A DNA stretch of 64,000 nucleotides from Symbiodinium natans (GCA_905221605.1 CAJNDS010001068.1:419501-483500); one strand, 5' to 3'; positions 10,280 to 21,294 are shown, numbered from the stretch's first letter. Numbers and translations: made by a program. The notes: generated by a model from the sequence alone, not told the origin.

Positions 10280-10634
10280 CGACTGTTTCTGAGAGCGGTG
10301 CGTCGGCAACGTGGCACTGCTGTAGTATGGCCGCCAGGCCTGCTGCTCGTGTGGTCGTCTCTCGAAAATATGGTCCTTCTTGGTAAACCCTAAACCCTAA
10401 ACCCTAAACCCTAAACCCTAAACCCTAAACCCTAAACCCTAAATTGGGGTCCTGACTACACTTCGGCCCCTGCGATGTCGGGTACCCCAAAAAGGGACCA
10501 CTAGAGAGCTGGCCATGTGGCTTTGGCCCGTGGGGCTTCGGCCCCGGTTCAGCGAAATTCCGTGGTTGTTCAGAGTTTAAGCTTTGGGCCGGCCACCATA
10601 AGGAGGATCTGAATCTAAACTCACTGCCAGAATC

Positions 10635-10735
10635 TAGGGGTTTGAAGGTCTAATACTTAACACTTCTAATATCATTGATAATATTCTTAATACTGCTAAT
10701 TTATTAACCTTACTAATATCATAAATTCAGCATTT
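10635..10735 (+). repeat. AT-rich degenerate triplet-like tract
   Basis: Repeated CTAATA/ACTTCTAAT motifs. Similar tracts occur at 53515-53700 and 62115-62215. Confidence 0.45.
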
Positions 10736-11325
10736 TCCTTAGGGGTCTCAAGGATCCGGTACCTTAAAGGTCCCCAAGAGATTCCAGAGCGCACATCCGA
10801 CTCGGGGTCTCAAAAGGGAAGCGCTTCAGCCTGCAAAAGAGGACGGTCTTTGCAGCGAGGGTTTAGGGTTTAGGGTTTAGGGTTTAGGGTTTAGGGTTTA
10901 GGGTTTAGGGCTGCGCACCTGTGGGGTTTTTGGATCACAGGTCTTCCTACAACGCACCTTGTATTCGGCGAAAGGAAAAGCATGTAAGCCTCATTTTTTT
11001 CGGCAAGAACAGTCGAGATGGCGAATCTGTCGTAAACGGTGCCACCCGAAGCTAACCCTTAGAAACCTTCATGAAAATTACATGTGTTCTATTCTCTTTG
11101 GCTTTATATAAAGTGAAAAAAGTATAAATGAAATAAGAAATAAGTCCCAAGGGGCTCGTAGGCTATAGGAAGCTCGGCTCTTCTTTGTCTCCTCCACGCG
11201 TCCGCGACTCTAGCTTTGTGCTCAGGGACTTTACAACCCCCCCTCTGTACAACCCCCCCAGGACATTTATAGGACAGCTGCGGCAACGTAGGTCGCAGGT
11301 GTCGGGCGCGTCCTGCCTCTCTCAG

Positions 11326-11481
11326 GGTGCCGGGGAAGCAAAACAAACAGCCGAGACACGACGAGCTCGCACTGAGCGACCTTATCAAAAGCTTGCCGTT
11401 GACTACTATTTGCTCAAGAAACCCCAAAAGGACTTTAAAAAAACAATCCATATATTTCCCTTAATAAGGAAGAACAATTAG
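11326..11481 (+). CDS. Possible exon, Lys/Arg-rich
   Basis: After CTCAG at 11325 an open frame reads AGEAKQTAETRRARTERPYQ then KLAVDYYLLKKPQKDFKK to a stop. The opposite strand is also open over 11104-11451. Weak evidence; no family. Confidence 0.22.
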   Translation, partial: GAGEAKQTAETRRARTERPYQKLAVDYYLLKKPQKDFKKTIHIFPLIRKNN

Positions 11482-11579
11482 TAGTTGAGGCAGGCCGTCG
11501 TCCTGCAGGCACTTCCTTGCAAGATATGTGGTGTCGTGGAACCATGCCGAACACAGTGCTTCTTAAACGTCCGTTGGGT

Positions 11580-11673
11580 TTAAACCCTAAACCCTAAACC
11601 CTGAACCCTGAACCCTAAACCCTAAACCCTAAACCCTAAACCCTAAACCCTAAACCCTAAACCCTAAACCCTT
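11580..11673 (-). repeat. CCCTAAA block
   Basis: About 13 units, two of them CCCTGAA. Unique sequence from 10920 to 11580 holds the doubtful 11326-11481 exon only. Confidence 0.9.
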
Positions 11674-11766
11674 GACGCGAAGTGGAGTCGTCGGTCTTTG
11701 TCGTGTACGGGGCAACTCACGCTTCGGCGCCCGCCTTCTGTGGAGGGTGGAAGGCCAGAGCCTGCG

Positions 11767-12055
11767 TAATATAGGGGCCTTGCAGATTAGAATAGGGTTT
11801 AGGGTTTAGGGTTTAGGGTTTATGGGGTTTAGGGTTTAGGGTTTAGGTTTAGGGTTTAGGGTTTAGGGTTTAGGGTTTAGGGTTTAGGGTTTAGGGTTTA
11901 GGGTTTAGGGTTTAGGGTTTAGGGTTTAGGGTTTGGGGTTTGGGGTTTAGGGTTTCGGGTTTAGGGCTACCATAGGGGCCTCAATAGTGTGGTTCTGGTA
12001 TCATTACAAAAGGGGGTCATAAAGGGAAGACTATGAGTATTCCAACCCCAATAAT
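11767..12055 (+). mobile_element. ATAGGGGCC-family element with TTTAGGG inside and a second copy behind it
   Basis: Left end TAATATAGGGGCCTTGCAGA then TTAGAATAGGG, at which point the element's own AGGGTTT turns into about 24 TTTAGGG units (11791-11966). A second, shorter copy follows at 11970-12055. The intact relatives have GGGTTTTGGGG at this position. Confidence 0.55.
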
Positions 12056-12119
12056 GGGTTTTGCTCGCTTTGCTTGTAAAAGGGTTTTGGGGGCCCTAGA
12101 GTGTTTAGGGCCGTCAGCC

Positions 12120-12196
12120 TTAGGGTTTAGGGTTTAGGGTTTAGGGTTTAGGGTTTAGGGTTTAGGGTTTAGGGTTTAGGGTTTAGGGTTTAGGGC
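12120..12196 (+). repeat. TTTAGGG block
   Basis: Eleven clean units; the minus ORF that starts in it (12176-12487) is not believed as a whole. Confidence 0.9.
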
Positions 12197-12569
12197 AGGC
12201 AAACTGTTGGCTATGCAGATTCTCTGCATATCCGAGTTTGGAGCTTGGAAAGCCCGACACTGGAAAGCTAAGTGCACAACCCAGGGAAGGGCTTTCAGGC
12301 TCACGCTCTGCTTTGGGCTTGGGGTGGTTTTGGATAGTACGTAGGGCCAGGGTAGAAGTGGGTAGTTTAGGGTTCGGGCTGGGTTCAGGTTGTTTTTGTG
12401 GGAAATGCTGCTTAGATCACGGGAGTGCCAACAACCGAAGCGGGACGCGCAGCAACCTCGAGAGTTTGAAGAAACCCTAAACCCCAAACCCTAAACCCTA
12501 AACCCTAAACCCTAAACCAGGGTCTCTACATTAAGTGGCGAGTCTTTCTGACACGTCTATATGTTGGCT

Positions 12570-12657
12570 TGTTCCCCCTTATACTAACAGTCCTTCATAG
12601 GGATCATAAGAGGGGGTACTATAACCCCTACTAAGGACTGTTCCTATAGGGGGAACA
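12570..12657. mobile_element. 88-bp TIR element, TGTTCCCCC family
   Basis: Left TGTTCCCCCTTATACTAACA GTCCTT; the right end reversed is TGTTCCCCCTATAGGAACAG TCCTT. Preceded by TTGGCT, much like the TTGGCA in front of the copy at 43885. Confidence 0.7.
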
Positions 12658-12703
12658 TCCCAATCTTTCGGGGTTACAGGGGGAGAATCTGGCAATGATT
12701 TAC

Positions 12704-12754
12704 ATCCCTAAGCACGCAGAACATCTCGAGCCTCCTCGCCACACTTCCTTCCAC
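12704..12754 (-). CDS. Putative internal exon
   Basis: Exactly 17 codons, VEGSVARRLEMFCVLRD, between CCCCAG|GTG and GAT|GTAAAT. Good acceptor, good donor, phase 0 at both ends. Unassigned. Confidence 0.42.
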
Positions 12755-12906
12755 CTGGGGCGCGGTTTAGGGTTTAGGGTTTAGGGCTTGGGGCTTGAGG
12801 CTTGGGGTTTAGGGTTTAGGGTTTAGGGTTTCGGGTTTATGGGCACGTGCGGTGTTCCCTTTAAACCTCAAAACGGGAACCCAAAAACAAACCCAACAAG
12901 ATTTAG

Positions 12907-12957
12907 CTCGCCGAAGGCTCTTCAGACTACAGCCTGGGCCCGGCGACCTACAAGTAG
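12907..12957 (+). CDS. Putative terminal exon
   Basis: Plus-strand AG then LAEGSSDYSLGPATYK and a TAG stop. Third positions are mostly G/C. Only 17 codons, so moderate support. Confidence 0.3.
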   Translation, partial: LAEGSSDYSLGPATYK

Positions 12958-13345
12958 CCCTTAAACTAGTTCATTGTTGGTATAATAATAAAAATTGATA
13001 ATTTTATTCCTTATTGGGGTTAAGTACCCTTAAAAATGTAAAATGGTACCCAACTATGAGTAAGTAAAGGCATGACGAATTTTTGAGGGTGGGTTTTGTA
13101 TGTATCTTCTTCCCAGCAACTCGGTACTTGGCTCAGGTCCAACCTCCACAGCATGCACCTTAACTACCTAAGCTCTCCGACAAATATTCCTAAACAGGAT
13201 CCTACCTGCATCCAATAAGGAGAAACATGAGGGTAGTTCTCTACATTCGCCTTGGCTTCCGAGAGGCATCTAGAACAAGCAGACCAAAATGTGTTTGTCT
13301 TCCTTTGTTTTCCTTTTCCCCCCCAAATAATAAACCCAAGTCTTC

Positions 13346-13441
13346 CCCCTAAACCCTAAACCCTAAACCCTAAACCCTAAACCCTAAACCCTAAACCCTA
13401 AACCCTAAACCCTAAACCCTAAACCCTAAACCCTAAACCCT
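13346..13441 (-). repeat. CCCTAAA block
   Basis: Thirteen clean units between AT-rich unique sequence (12960-13340, no gene seen) and the exon at 13480. Confidence 0.9.
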
Positions 13442-13479
13442 CACACCTTTGTGACGCACACCCCTCCCGCTCCGAGGCC

Positions 13480-13555
13480 CTAGGACCGCCAGTCTCTTGG
13501 CGGCTCGAACTTTGGGAACCCCTGGTAGGTGTCCAACTCTTCTTGCGTAGAACGC
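13480..13555 (-). CDS. Putative terminal exon
   Basis: AG|G then RSTQEELDTYQGFPKFEPPR, DWRS and a stop. Natural composition. A plus-strand reading with a GTAGGT donor also exists but is shorter and less protein-like. Confidence 0.38.
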
Positions 13556-13929
13556 CTAAAGCATTCGGGACCCCCAGTGAGGCTTTTGGGGATTTGGTTT
13601 TGGACCTGCTTTGGAAGGCTTTTGGAATTTCCGGAGCCTTGGGACCCTAAACCCTAAACCCTAAACCCTGAACCCTAAACCCTGAACCTAAACCCTAAAC
13701 CCTGAACCCTAAACCCTGATGCACTACCATCTTCAGTAAGGCTTGGGGACGTTCACCCTCCAGAAATCCCCACATGGGCAGCTCCCTCAGATCCCTGTGT
13801 TGGCCAAATGGAAGTCTCTGTGGGTTTAGGGTTTAGGGTTTAGGGTTTAGGGATTAGGGTTTAGGGTTTAAGGAACAACAAGAAGCACCATAATTTTGAG
13901 GACTGACGATGAGCTTGAGTGCCGCCCAG

Positions 13930-13989
13930 GCTGCGAACTTGCCTCACGGACATCTTCGCGACAGAGAACCGTACCATCCAGCTTCTCAA
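13930..13989 (+). CDS. Putative internal exon
   Basis: AG|G then LRTCLTDIFATENRTIQLL with donor AA|GTAAGC. A minus-strand frame (KLDGTVLCREDVREASS) is also open, so the strand is not certain. Confidence 0.33.
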
Positions 13990-14015
13990 GTAAGCGTTCT
14001 TGACCTGCCCAAGTC

Positions 14016-14140
14016 TAGGGTTTAGGGTTTAGGGTTTAGGGTTTAGGGTTTAGGGTTTAGGGTTTAGGGTTTAGGGTTTAGGGTTTAGGGTTTAGGGTTT
14101 AGGGTTTAGGGTTTAGGGTGCAGGGTTCAGGGTTTAGGGA
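14016..14140 (+). repeat. TTTAGGG block
   Basis: About 17 units starting 27 bases after the donor of the 13930-13989 exon. Confidence 0.9.
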
Positions 14141-14558
14141 GCACGTAGGGTTACCCTAAGCCCTAGCTACACCCTCAACTCTCCAGAAGTTGGGCATTTC
14201 ATGTTTAATGGGTTGGTAGCTAATGAGACAACCAGGAATATGAAGATGTACCATAAGAACAAACGGATGATGCCACATTGGTAGTTCTCGATGCGACTTT
14301 CATGTGACCCTCCAAGTCCTCCTCTTGGAATCGGACCACGGGCATTGTAAGGATTATCCAATGTTGGGTGATTTACTTCGGGGCTCAGATGATTAAACCC
14401 TAAACCCCAGACCCTAAACCCTCTCTCCCCGAAACCCGAACACCCTAAACCCTAACCCTAAACCTGCAACCCTCACTAGAAGCAGCTCCTTCAAGGGATC
14501 CTGTGAACGAGAGAAGTCAACCGACCAAGCGAAACAACATGTCTCACTGCTTTGCGAG

Positions 14559-14767
14559 GCGTCTATGTCCCACCTCATTTCGCGGGTATCACCCCACCTT
14601 ACTCAAGGCCACTGTTCAACCTTTTGTTCATCCCCAAGCCCACAAAACCCATGAACAAGAGCAGGTCCATGAGCCGAAGAGAACTGCATCCGAAGAGCAG
14701 CGGGTCCCACGCCAAACGCTCCCCACCCGCCATGGGCGAGGTTCCAGTAGTGGGAATCCTGGTGTGA
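14559..14767 (+). CDS. Putative 3' exon
   Basis: After GCGAG the frame reads GVYVPPHFAGITPPYSRPLF, a Pro/Lys/Ser-rich region (PKPTKPMNKSRSMSRRELHP), then MGEVPVVGILV and a stop. Just downstream lies a small TIR element (14790-14891). Another frame over the same bases is also open. Confidence 0.32.
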
Positions 14768-14789
14768 TTGTCTGCGACACTTGTGGGAC

Positions 14790-14891
14790 CTTCGGGACCA
14801 AATGAACCTGGGATCACACACCCTGTACTACTCTAATCCCTATTGAGGCATGTGAATCATAAACCCTTTTAGGGTTCATTTGGTCCCCAAG
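14790..14891. mobile_element. Intact TIR element, GGACCAAATGAACC family
   Basis: Left CTTCGGGACCAAATGAACC, right GGTTCATTTGGTCCCCAAG. Internal landmark CCCTGTACTACTCTAATCCC, then TAAACCCTTTTAGGG. This is the intact reference for the interrupted copy at 19221-19469. Confidence 0.7.
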
Positions 14892-15618
14892 GGATGCAAT
14901 TCTCCATGATGCCTTGGCCTCTCTAAAGCACCCAAGAACAAGCTGCTTACTGCCAATCTGCTGAGCAAACCCGGATGCAGCCTACAAACCGCAATCCGCC
15001 CCCTTCTGCCCTCCCACTCCCCCCGCCCCCCCACCCCTCCTCACCCACAGCAAACCCTCCCCGCCCCTCCCCCCCTCCCACCCGAAAAAACAAAAGAAAC
15101 TGGAGCCCCAAATGAACAACCCATTGCCATGTAACCCCATGCACGGCAAAGGGCAAAGGCGGCACATGGGCCTCTGATCCAAGCCATAAGACTCCCGAAA
15201 CGTCCAACACACACGAGTTCCACCCAGAAGACGTCGGATGCCTCCCAACCCCCAGTCATCCCTGAAGCAATCGCAAGACCCTAGATTGGGGGTTTAGGAC
15301 TTACAGGGCTTAGGTGAGTGTTCTGTGTATGTAGGGTCTACAGGGTTTGCTTACGAGGGACGTTATTAAGGTCTACGTCATGGCCCGTATGGCTTCTTGG
15401 TATTTACATGGAGCATGTCTGTTGCAAGTGTTCTCAACTGTCTCAGGGGACATTTCTGCACGAAGTGTTTCAAGTGTTTCAACACCGAAGCAGATTCCGC
15501 CGCCGAGTTTATCACTTGAAGCAGAGAGGTCCAGGATACGTTTCTGTGCGGGACTTTGGGCCGGACTTCTAAGCTAGGGATTCCGGACTGAATTCGATTC
15601 CCGAGGGGCCTCTGTAAG

Positions 15619-15730
15619 AAAGAAGATCACGGCCGCAAGGGACACCCAGAAGACTGCGAAGAAGACGGCGCACAAGGCGCCGGTGCACCTCAACGTATTC
15701 GTTGGGGATCCAGGGGTTTCGTGCGCAGGG
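15619..15730. CDS. Putative exon, strand unresolved
   Basis: Plus strand: ITAARDTQKTAKKTAHKAPV then HLNVFVGD, lysine/threonine-rich with almost all codons G/C-ending. Minus strand: GALCAVFFAVFWVSLAAVIF, a convincing membrane segment. The plus reading fits the codon bias better. Confidence 0.3.
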
Positions 15731-15958
15731 TTTAGGAAGGCTTCGGGAGTTAGGGAATCTCCGGGCTGCAGGGCTTCTGAGTTTCGCGGTTGAGAAATTG
15801 CGAAAAAGTCTTTTGGTTTTAGGGCCCTCTCGGTCCTTTGGACCCGAAACCCTAAACCCTCAACCCTAAATCCCCAAAAGTCCCCAGCATGAGCTTCGCC
15901 GTGCCGGACACTATGCCCGGGATTTTGGGGGCCCACACGAAGCTGGGACTTTGGGGGA

Positions 15959-16042
15959 TGTTCCCACTTATACTAGCAGTCCTTGATGGGGATTATAATG
16001 CCCCATATTACGATCCCTGTTCAGGACTGTTGGTATAGAATC
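15959..16042. mobile_element. TIR element, TGTTCCCCC family, right end decayed
   Basis: Left TGTTCCCACTTATACTAGCA; right part CAGGACTGTTGGTATAGA matches the internal half of the terminal repeat but the outer bases differ. Confidence 0.5.
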
Positions 16043-16312
16043 CCAACTGGGACTTGATAAGCCAAGGTTGGGCCCCGAGCTTTGGGGCTTAGGGTCTGGG
16101 CTAAACCCTAGCTTTTTCTATGGGGTCATATGGTTATGTCGGGCGATGTGCTCAGGGCCCGTGGAACCCTTAAACAACTCAGAATCAATATCAGCCACGG
16201 CTACAGTAGGTCAAAGAGTCAGACGAGTCATGACTTTCGGGTTTTCGGGTGGTTTTTGTGTAGGGCTTTGGAGAAGTTTTCAGAGACATCCTGGGAGATC
16301 ATGTCTAGCAAC

Positions 16313-16640
16313 TGGGCTAGCAGAGGCCAGGCACTCTATCCATCGCAGCTGCTTGGTCATCTGGGCAATTTCGTCCTCCGACATATGCCTAAGCTGATGG
16401 CGAGATGGGGGAAGAGAACGGCGCCGTGGGAGGTCCTCAAAAAAGCGCACAAAGAAGTGCCCTCACTTCCGCGCGCAAGCTGACCACCATCATCATGAGG
16501 AACCTGACCTTAGGACCCTCTCTCTCTGCCCCAAAACAACCCTGATCTGCTGAATCCATCATGGTGCTGGCGTCGGAACTCGGAACCTTCAGATGTACAC
16601 CTCTCAACAAGTGCTTCACAAGCAACGCCCAACCCTGAAC
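16313..16640 (-). CDS. Two putative exons of one gene
   Basis: Exon 16313-16435 (41 codons) contains HMSEDEIAQMTKQLRWIEC and ends CCA|GTTGCT. Upstream, 16437-16640 has an open frame with VKHLLRGVHLKVPSSDAST and MMMVVSLRAEVRALL. The exact join between the two is not resolved. The sequence suggests a charged helical protein; no family is recognised. Confidence 0.4.
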
Positions 16641-17314
16641 CCTGAACCCTAACCCCCCCCCCACCCCCGCCCCCTTTTGGGTTTAGGGTTCAGGGTTTAG
16701 GGTTTCGGGTTTAGGGTTTCGGGTTCTCAGGGTTCTGTTGAAGTGCATTCTGCTGTACTTGCCGCGCTGGGCGCTGCTTGCCTTCCTGCATTGTCGCTGT
16801 AAGCCTTCGGTCGAAAGAGGCCTTGAGCATGTATGTCACTTGAGCACCGTGGGCCCAAAAAAAAGGTGAACCTTTCAATTATATAGGGTAGGATTATATA
16901 TATATATACACACCCCAAAAGGTTAGAGGTACCTACTCAGCTACTAAGGTAAGTATTTGGGCTGCAGCTGCTGTGGCCCATATAGTCCTCATAGACATGT
17001 CTTGGCTTCTGGACCCAATTTGCAGCTTGATCCACTCCGCTTTTGTGTGAGCTGCTTTTTGGGAAAGGGAAGTTGCAAACTCACATATCTCTCCTGGGTC
17101 AAATCAGCGTTTGCGGTTATGGGGGTTGATAAGTTTGCAGCGCATACACGGGGTTTTTAATCGTGTTTATACTGCCATGTTAGCTATCCTGAACCTAGCA
17201 AAATGTGTTCATTCTCTGCTGTTTTTCAGGAATTACTGTACCCAAAAAAGAAAAATTATTCCCAAGAATCCCTAACTAAGAGGGCTGCTTGAACATAGGG
17301 CTACGGGAGCTCAC

Positions 17315-17612
17315 CAGCCGGGGCACTTCGTCAGCGCGTCTGGCACCTGCACAGCCCCCCGTCGCGCGCCCCGCCCAACACAACCCCCTAGAAACCCTAA
17401 ACCCTAAATCCTAAACCCTAAACCCTAAATCCGAAACCACTCGAAACCCTAAACCCCCACCCCAGGGCAAGAGGGCGTGTGGGTTTGTAGGGTTGCAGGA
17501 TTTTTGGGCTTACGATTCCTCCTGGTTCCCAGCGCCTCGTAGGCGGGTGGGGCGCAGCACCGCTTCCGCGCCGTGACGACAATCTCGTCGGGCGAGGCGG
17601 GCGGCAGGTTTC
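17315..17612 (-). CDS. Two putative exons
   Basis: Exon 17522-17612 reads NLPPASPDEIVVTARKRCCA then PPAYEALGT with very high G/C third positions. Exon 17315-17346 reads VPDALTKCPG between GCAG|GTG and TG|GTGAGC. The intron (17347-17521) carries a short CCCTAAA block. The phase between them does not match unless the upstream donor is shifted. Function unknown. Confidence 0.42.
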
Positions 17613-17824
17613 CTGGCTGAGTTTAGGGTTTAGGGTTTAGGGTTTGGGGTTTGGGGTTTAGGGTTTAGGGTTTAGGGGTTTAGGGGTTTAGGAACCTAGG
17701 ATGGCCCCCTAACAACCCCCTAAAAACAGCATTCTCAAGTATTCCTGAATATGATCCTCTTCAACCCAAGAAGGGAAGATCTGAAAGGTCCCGAGGGCCT
17801 ACCTAGGCACTTAACAAAAATCCC

Positions 17825-17930
17825 CCCTAAACCCTAAACCCTAAACCCTAAACCCTAACCCTAAACCCTAAACCCTAAACCCTAAACCCTAAACCCTAAA
17901 CCCTAAACCCTAAACCCTAAACCCTAAAAT
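17825..17930 (-). repeat. CCCTAAA block
   Basis: About 15 units, one shortened to CCCTAA. Confidence 0.9.
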
Positions 17931-17957
17931 CCCTCTGAAGACGCAGGGTTCAAGGAC

Positions 17958-18311
17958 TTGCCTCAGATATGTGCCCGTGGAGATGCAGGCTGTGTGACGT
18001 TCGCCAATATTCAGTCGCACATCCCGGCTAAACTCGAGCGTCAGGGTTTAGGGCTTCGGCAACTTCCCGAGACCAGAACTCAGCAATTGAAAGACAAGGT
18101 GCCCATGACTGGACAGGTGTCTCTGACAGTCTCAGACTACTGGGGCGCTATAGGAGGCTCTGAGGCTCTGAGCCAAATGTTGCTCCAGATCCGTGATTAC
18201 CTGGACATGTGCTGCTCCTGCTGCAACCATTCTTGTGTACATGCACATGGGCAACAACAGCAGCACGTGACAGTACATCCTGATGCCATCATCCAAGAGC
18301 TACGGGTGTGA
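17958..18311 (+). CDS. Possible ORF, doubtful
   Basis: The 117-codon plus ORF includes SLTVSDYWGAIGGSEALSQM and a Cys/His-rich end (CCSCCNHSCVHAHG), but its first part crosses telomere-type sequence. The minus strand contains VITDLEQHLAQSLRASYSAP bounded by AG and GTAGTC, which may be the real exon. Confidence 0.22.
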   Translation: MPQICARGDAGCVTFANIQSHIPAKLERQGLGLRQLPETRTQQLKDKVPMTGQVSLTVSDYWGAIGGSEALSQMLLQIRDYLDMCCSCCNHSCVHAHGQQQQHVTVHPDAIIQELRV

Positions 18312-18642
18312 TGTAGAAGTCTACTGCGCCCCGGATCCTTTCATCCCACTTGCAGGCCCAACCGAGGCCTTCTCTCCAAAACCCTCAGGGGCCCGACCCT
18401 AAACAACCCTAAACCCTAAACCCTAAACCCTAAACCCTAAACCCTGTCTCCCCGCCTGTGACCCATGGTCTGTGTTGAGGGTTCGGGTTCGGCTTTGGTG
18501 AGGGTTGATGGTTTTAGGGTTTAGGGTTGGGGGGTTGGGGGGTTTAGGTGGGTATTTCCCAAATAGAGGTACCCCCTTTAGACCCTAAAATGGAATAGAA
18601 TCCCCTTCAAAGGGACCTTCGGGAACGCAGCGCTTAACATAG

Positions 18643-18845
18643 GGGCCCAAAAACTAGAACAGGGAATCGGGGGTTGTTGGAGTATATGTATATAGGGACC
18701 ATAAGGGGATACTAGTCGTAATTCTTCCGACCCCTTAGGGTGGGAACGCAGTGTTTAAGATAGCGGCCTATAAAGGGCTTTGGGGGGTTATGAATATAGG
18801 GACCAGAAGGGAATCCTATTCGTAATTCTTCCGACTCCTATGTTA
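18643..18845 (+). mobile_element. Two tandem ATAGGGGCC-family elements
   Basis: Copies at 18643-18737 and 18748-18845, both with GGGACC-A-AAGGG and TCGTAATTCTTCCGAC. The second ends in TATGTTAGGG and runs straight into the 18844-18978 TTTAGGG block. Confidence 0.55.
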
Positions 18846-18978
18846 GGGTTTAGGGTTTAGGGTTTAGGGTTTAGGGTTTAGGGTTTAGGGTTTAGGGTTT
18901 AGGGTTTAGGGTTTAGGGTTTAGGGTTTAGGGTTAGGGTTTAGGGTTTAGGGTTTAGGGTTTAAGGTTTAGGGTTTCG
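18844..18978 (+). repeat. TTTAGGG block
   Basis: About 19 units growing from the right end of the element at 18748-18845. Confidence 0.9.
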
Positions 18979-19220
18979 GAATTCCGCCTAAGGCCACGGA
19001 CAGGCCCGCTTGCAGAGGCATGGCCTCGGAGTTTCGAATGGCTCAAGGTGTGGGGAGACAGGAGCTTTGGAGCCCTAAACCCTAAACCCTAAACCCTAAA
19101 CCCTAAACCCTAAACCCTAAACCTGAAACCCTAAACCCTAAACCCTGGACATGAGCTTTGGAGCCGTAAACTAGCTCTCCTAGCCTCTTCTGGCCGCTGC
19201 ATTCATTGACAACCCTGAAC

Positions 19221-19469
19221 CTCGAGGACCGAATGAACTAACATTTGGATCATATAATTAGGGTTTAGGGTTTAGGGTTTAGGGTTTAGGGTTTAGGGTT
19301 TAGGGTTTAGGGTTTAGGGTTTAGGGTTTAGGGTTTAGGGTTTAGGGTTTAATATACCCTGTACTACTCTCATCCCCAATAAATAAAGCATACCCTAAAC
19401 CCTAAACCCTAAACCCTAAACCCTAAACCCTAAACCCTAAACCCTCGCAGGGTTCATTTGGTCCCCAAG
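19221..19469. mobile_element. GGACCAAATGAACC element broken by two telomere-type blocks
   Basis: Left end GAGGACCGAATGAAC and right end GGTTCATTTGGTCCCCAAG. Between them CCCTGTACTACTC is kept, but 13 TTTAGGG units (19259-19350) interrupt the left half and about seven CCCTAAA units (19393-19446) the right half, where the intact copy has only TAAACCCTTTTAGGG. Confidence 0.7.
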
Positions 19470-20460
19470 TAAGCTTAGATCTCCCCGGGGCTCCGCACCA
19501 CAAGTGCAAATCTCGAGCCCCTTTACGCGACAGCGAATACCAGTACAGTCCAGAACAAGTAGAAAGTGTACCATGGGGGTTTCCGAGGCGGGCCCGAACT
19601 GTTGGGAATTCCCGCTTTCAGGCTTGCTGCAGGTTTGCCTGAGACCTTCGATTGTTGGTGTCGACACCCAAAACCCTATGTCGACACCCCAAACCCTGAA
19701 AACATTACTTTCCGGAGCATTTTGGATGTTCGGAAACGATCCAAAACCCGGCGCACGTACAAAGCAGAGAGTTCATTCATTGGGCAATGAGCCAATGAGC
19801 CCATGGCAACACCGAGACACTAAGCCTGGGTCAGTCGACAACACGCGGTGAAATGTTTCCGAAATATAGGGTCCCGCCCATATCAAGTAGTTGCAGTTCT
19901 CATGCTCTGCACCCCCAGACGCCTGCTTCATCGGTAACGGTGCAGGACTGGAAAATGGGATAGTTTGAAGACACGCACTGCGCCCTTTTCATCCTGCAAG
20001 TACGTAGTGCATGTGCCCTGAACATTATATCGTTGCAAGTATCCAAAGCCCAAAACTGAAAACCGCAAACCCGCACACCGAATCGATTGAGTCTGCAGCG
20101 CCGGCTGAGGGACTCCAGTCGCCGCCAATATCGGGGCCTATTCCTTCCTACCTACGCAGGGTTCTCATATTGGATGGTATTGCTACATGTTCACACTCCT
20201 CTAACTCCTCTACCCTAAACTCTATAAAATCTAAACCCCAGACCCTAAATTGGTCTCGCGAAGTTGCTTGCCTGCCTGCCTGCCTGCCTGCTTGCTTGCT
20301 TGCTTGCTTGGGTTTTAGAGCTTGCGGGGAACAACTTTCGGGTTGACGGTCCCCACAGCAGGGCGGCTCCGGGTTTAAAGGGCTCGCGGGTTTCCCACCG
20401 TCGGCTCCCAGTGCCTCCTACGTTCTGCACCCAAAACCCCAAACCCCAAACAAACCTGAA
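19470..20460. other. Unique stretch without convincing exon
   Basis: Several open frames on both strands, none with good splice sites. A TGCC/TTGC tetranucleotide tract at 20265-20310 creates Cys/Leu/Ala repeats. Confidence 0.4.
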
Positions 20461-20836
20461 CCCTAAACCCTAATTGTATCCGATCATGGACGCATGCAGC
20501 ATGTGAGCTGGACGGCTGCAGGATCCGAGCCGTATAGGTTCAAGCCAATGAACTCTACTCCACGGGCCAAACACCAAAGACTCCCAAACCCTAAACCCTG
20601 GACCCTAAACCCTAAACCCCTCAACCCCTCAACCCTTAGGGGAGGGAAGAAAGACCACGAGAGGTTAGAGTCTTTCAGGGCAGGGATCCAAGGGCTTTCA
20701 GGGTTCAGGAGGAACCGCGTGATTCAAAACTATGTATGACATACGCATAAGAATTAACAACAACGACTGGTTATACATATATATATATATATGTATATAC
20801 GTATATATTCATATTCGTGTCGATATAGATATGTAC

Positions 20837-21294
20837 GAGTATCGCCCTGAAGCCACCGGCTCTCATTCAGAACTGCTGGACGCTTCGAAGCCACAAAGTG
20901 TTCTTGCATTGTCTCAGGATGCGGTGAGCTGCCGATGCATTGCGCGATCGTGTAGCCGAAGCCCAAGAAACCAGAAACCTTGTTCTCAGTCTCACACTTT
21001 CCAGGCTTGAGGGCTTTTGGGGGGGGGGGGGGGCTTTCTTTTGGCAGGCTTGAGGGAACTCGGGATTTCAAGGGGATTAGGGCCTCCTAGGGCCTCCTAG
21101 CTTTGGGGCCCCAACTCCCCTAGGGTTTAGGGTTTAGGGTTTAGGGTTTAGGGTTTAGGCAAGTGCTTTTTCCGACCCCGTCCTGGCCTCCTGGCTTCGT
21201 GCAGCTTCTCTTCAGCTGCACTTGACCGCGCCAGTCGCGCTAGCATTCCTGTTGCTACTCCTGAAGCTACGGCTGCCGTGAATTGTAGCAGCAT
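20837..21294 (-). CDS. Gene fragment with membrane-type N-terminus
   Basis: Upstream segment 21177-21294 begins at an ATG: MLLQFTAAVASGVATGMLAR then RSSAAEEKLHEARRPGRGRK, a hydrophobic stretch followed by a strongly basic region. Exon 20837-21005 (56 codons) contains CETENKVSGFLGFGYTIAQC and MQEHFVASKRPAVLNESRWL, with donor GTACAT in a (TA) microsatellite. A TTTAGGG block (21121-21160) and a G14 run lie in the spacer. It is unknown whether both belong to one gene. Confidence 0.42.

Noticed and set aside
6045-18311. Dinoflagellate spliced-leader relict
   Set aside because: Looked for the TTTTGGCTCAAG core; only partial matches (near 18170, 13115) were found.
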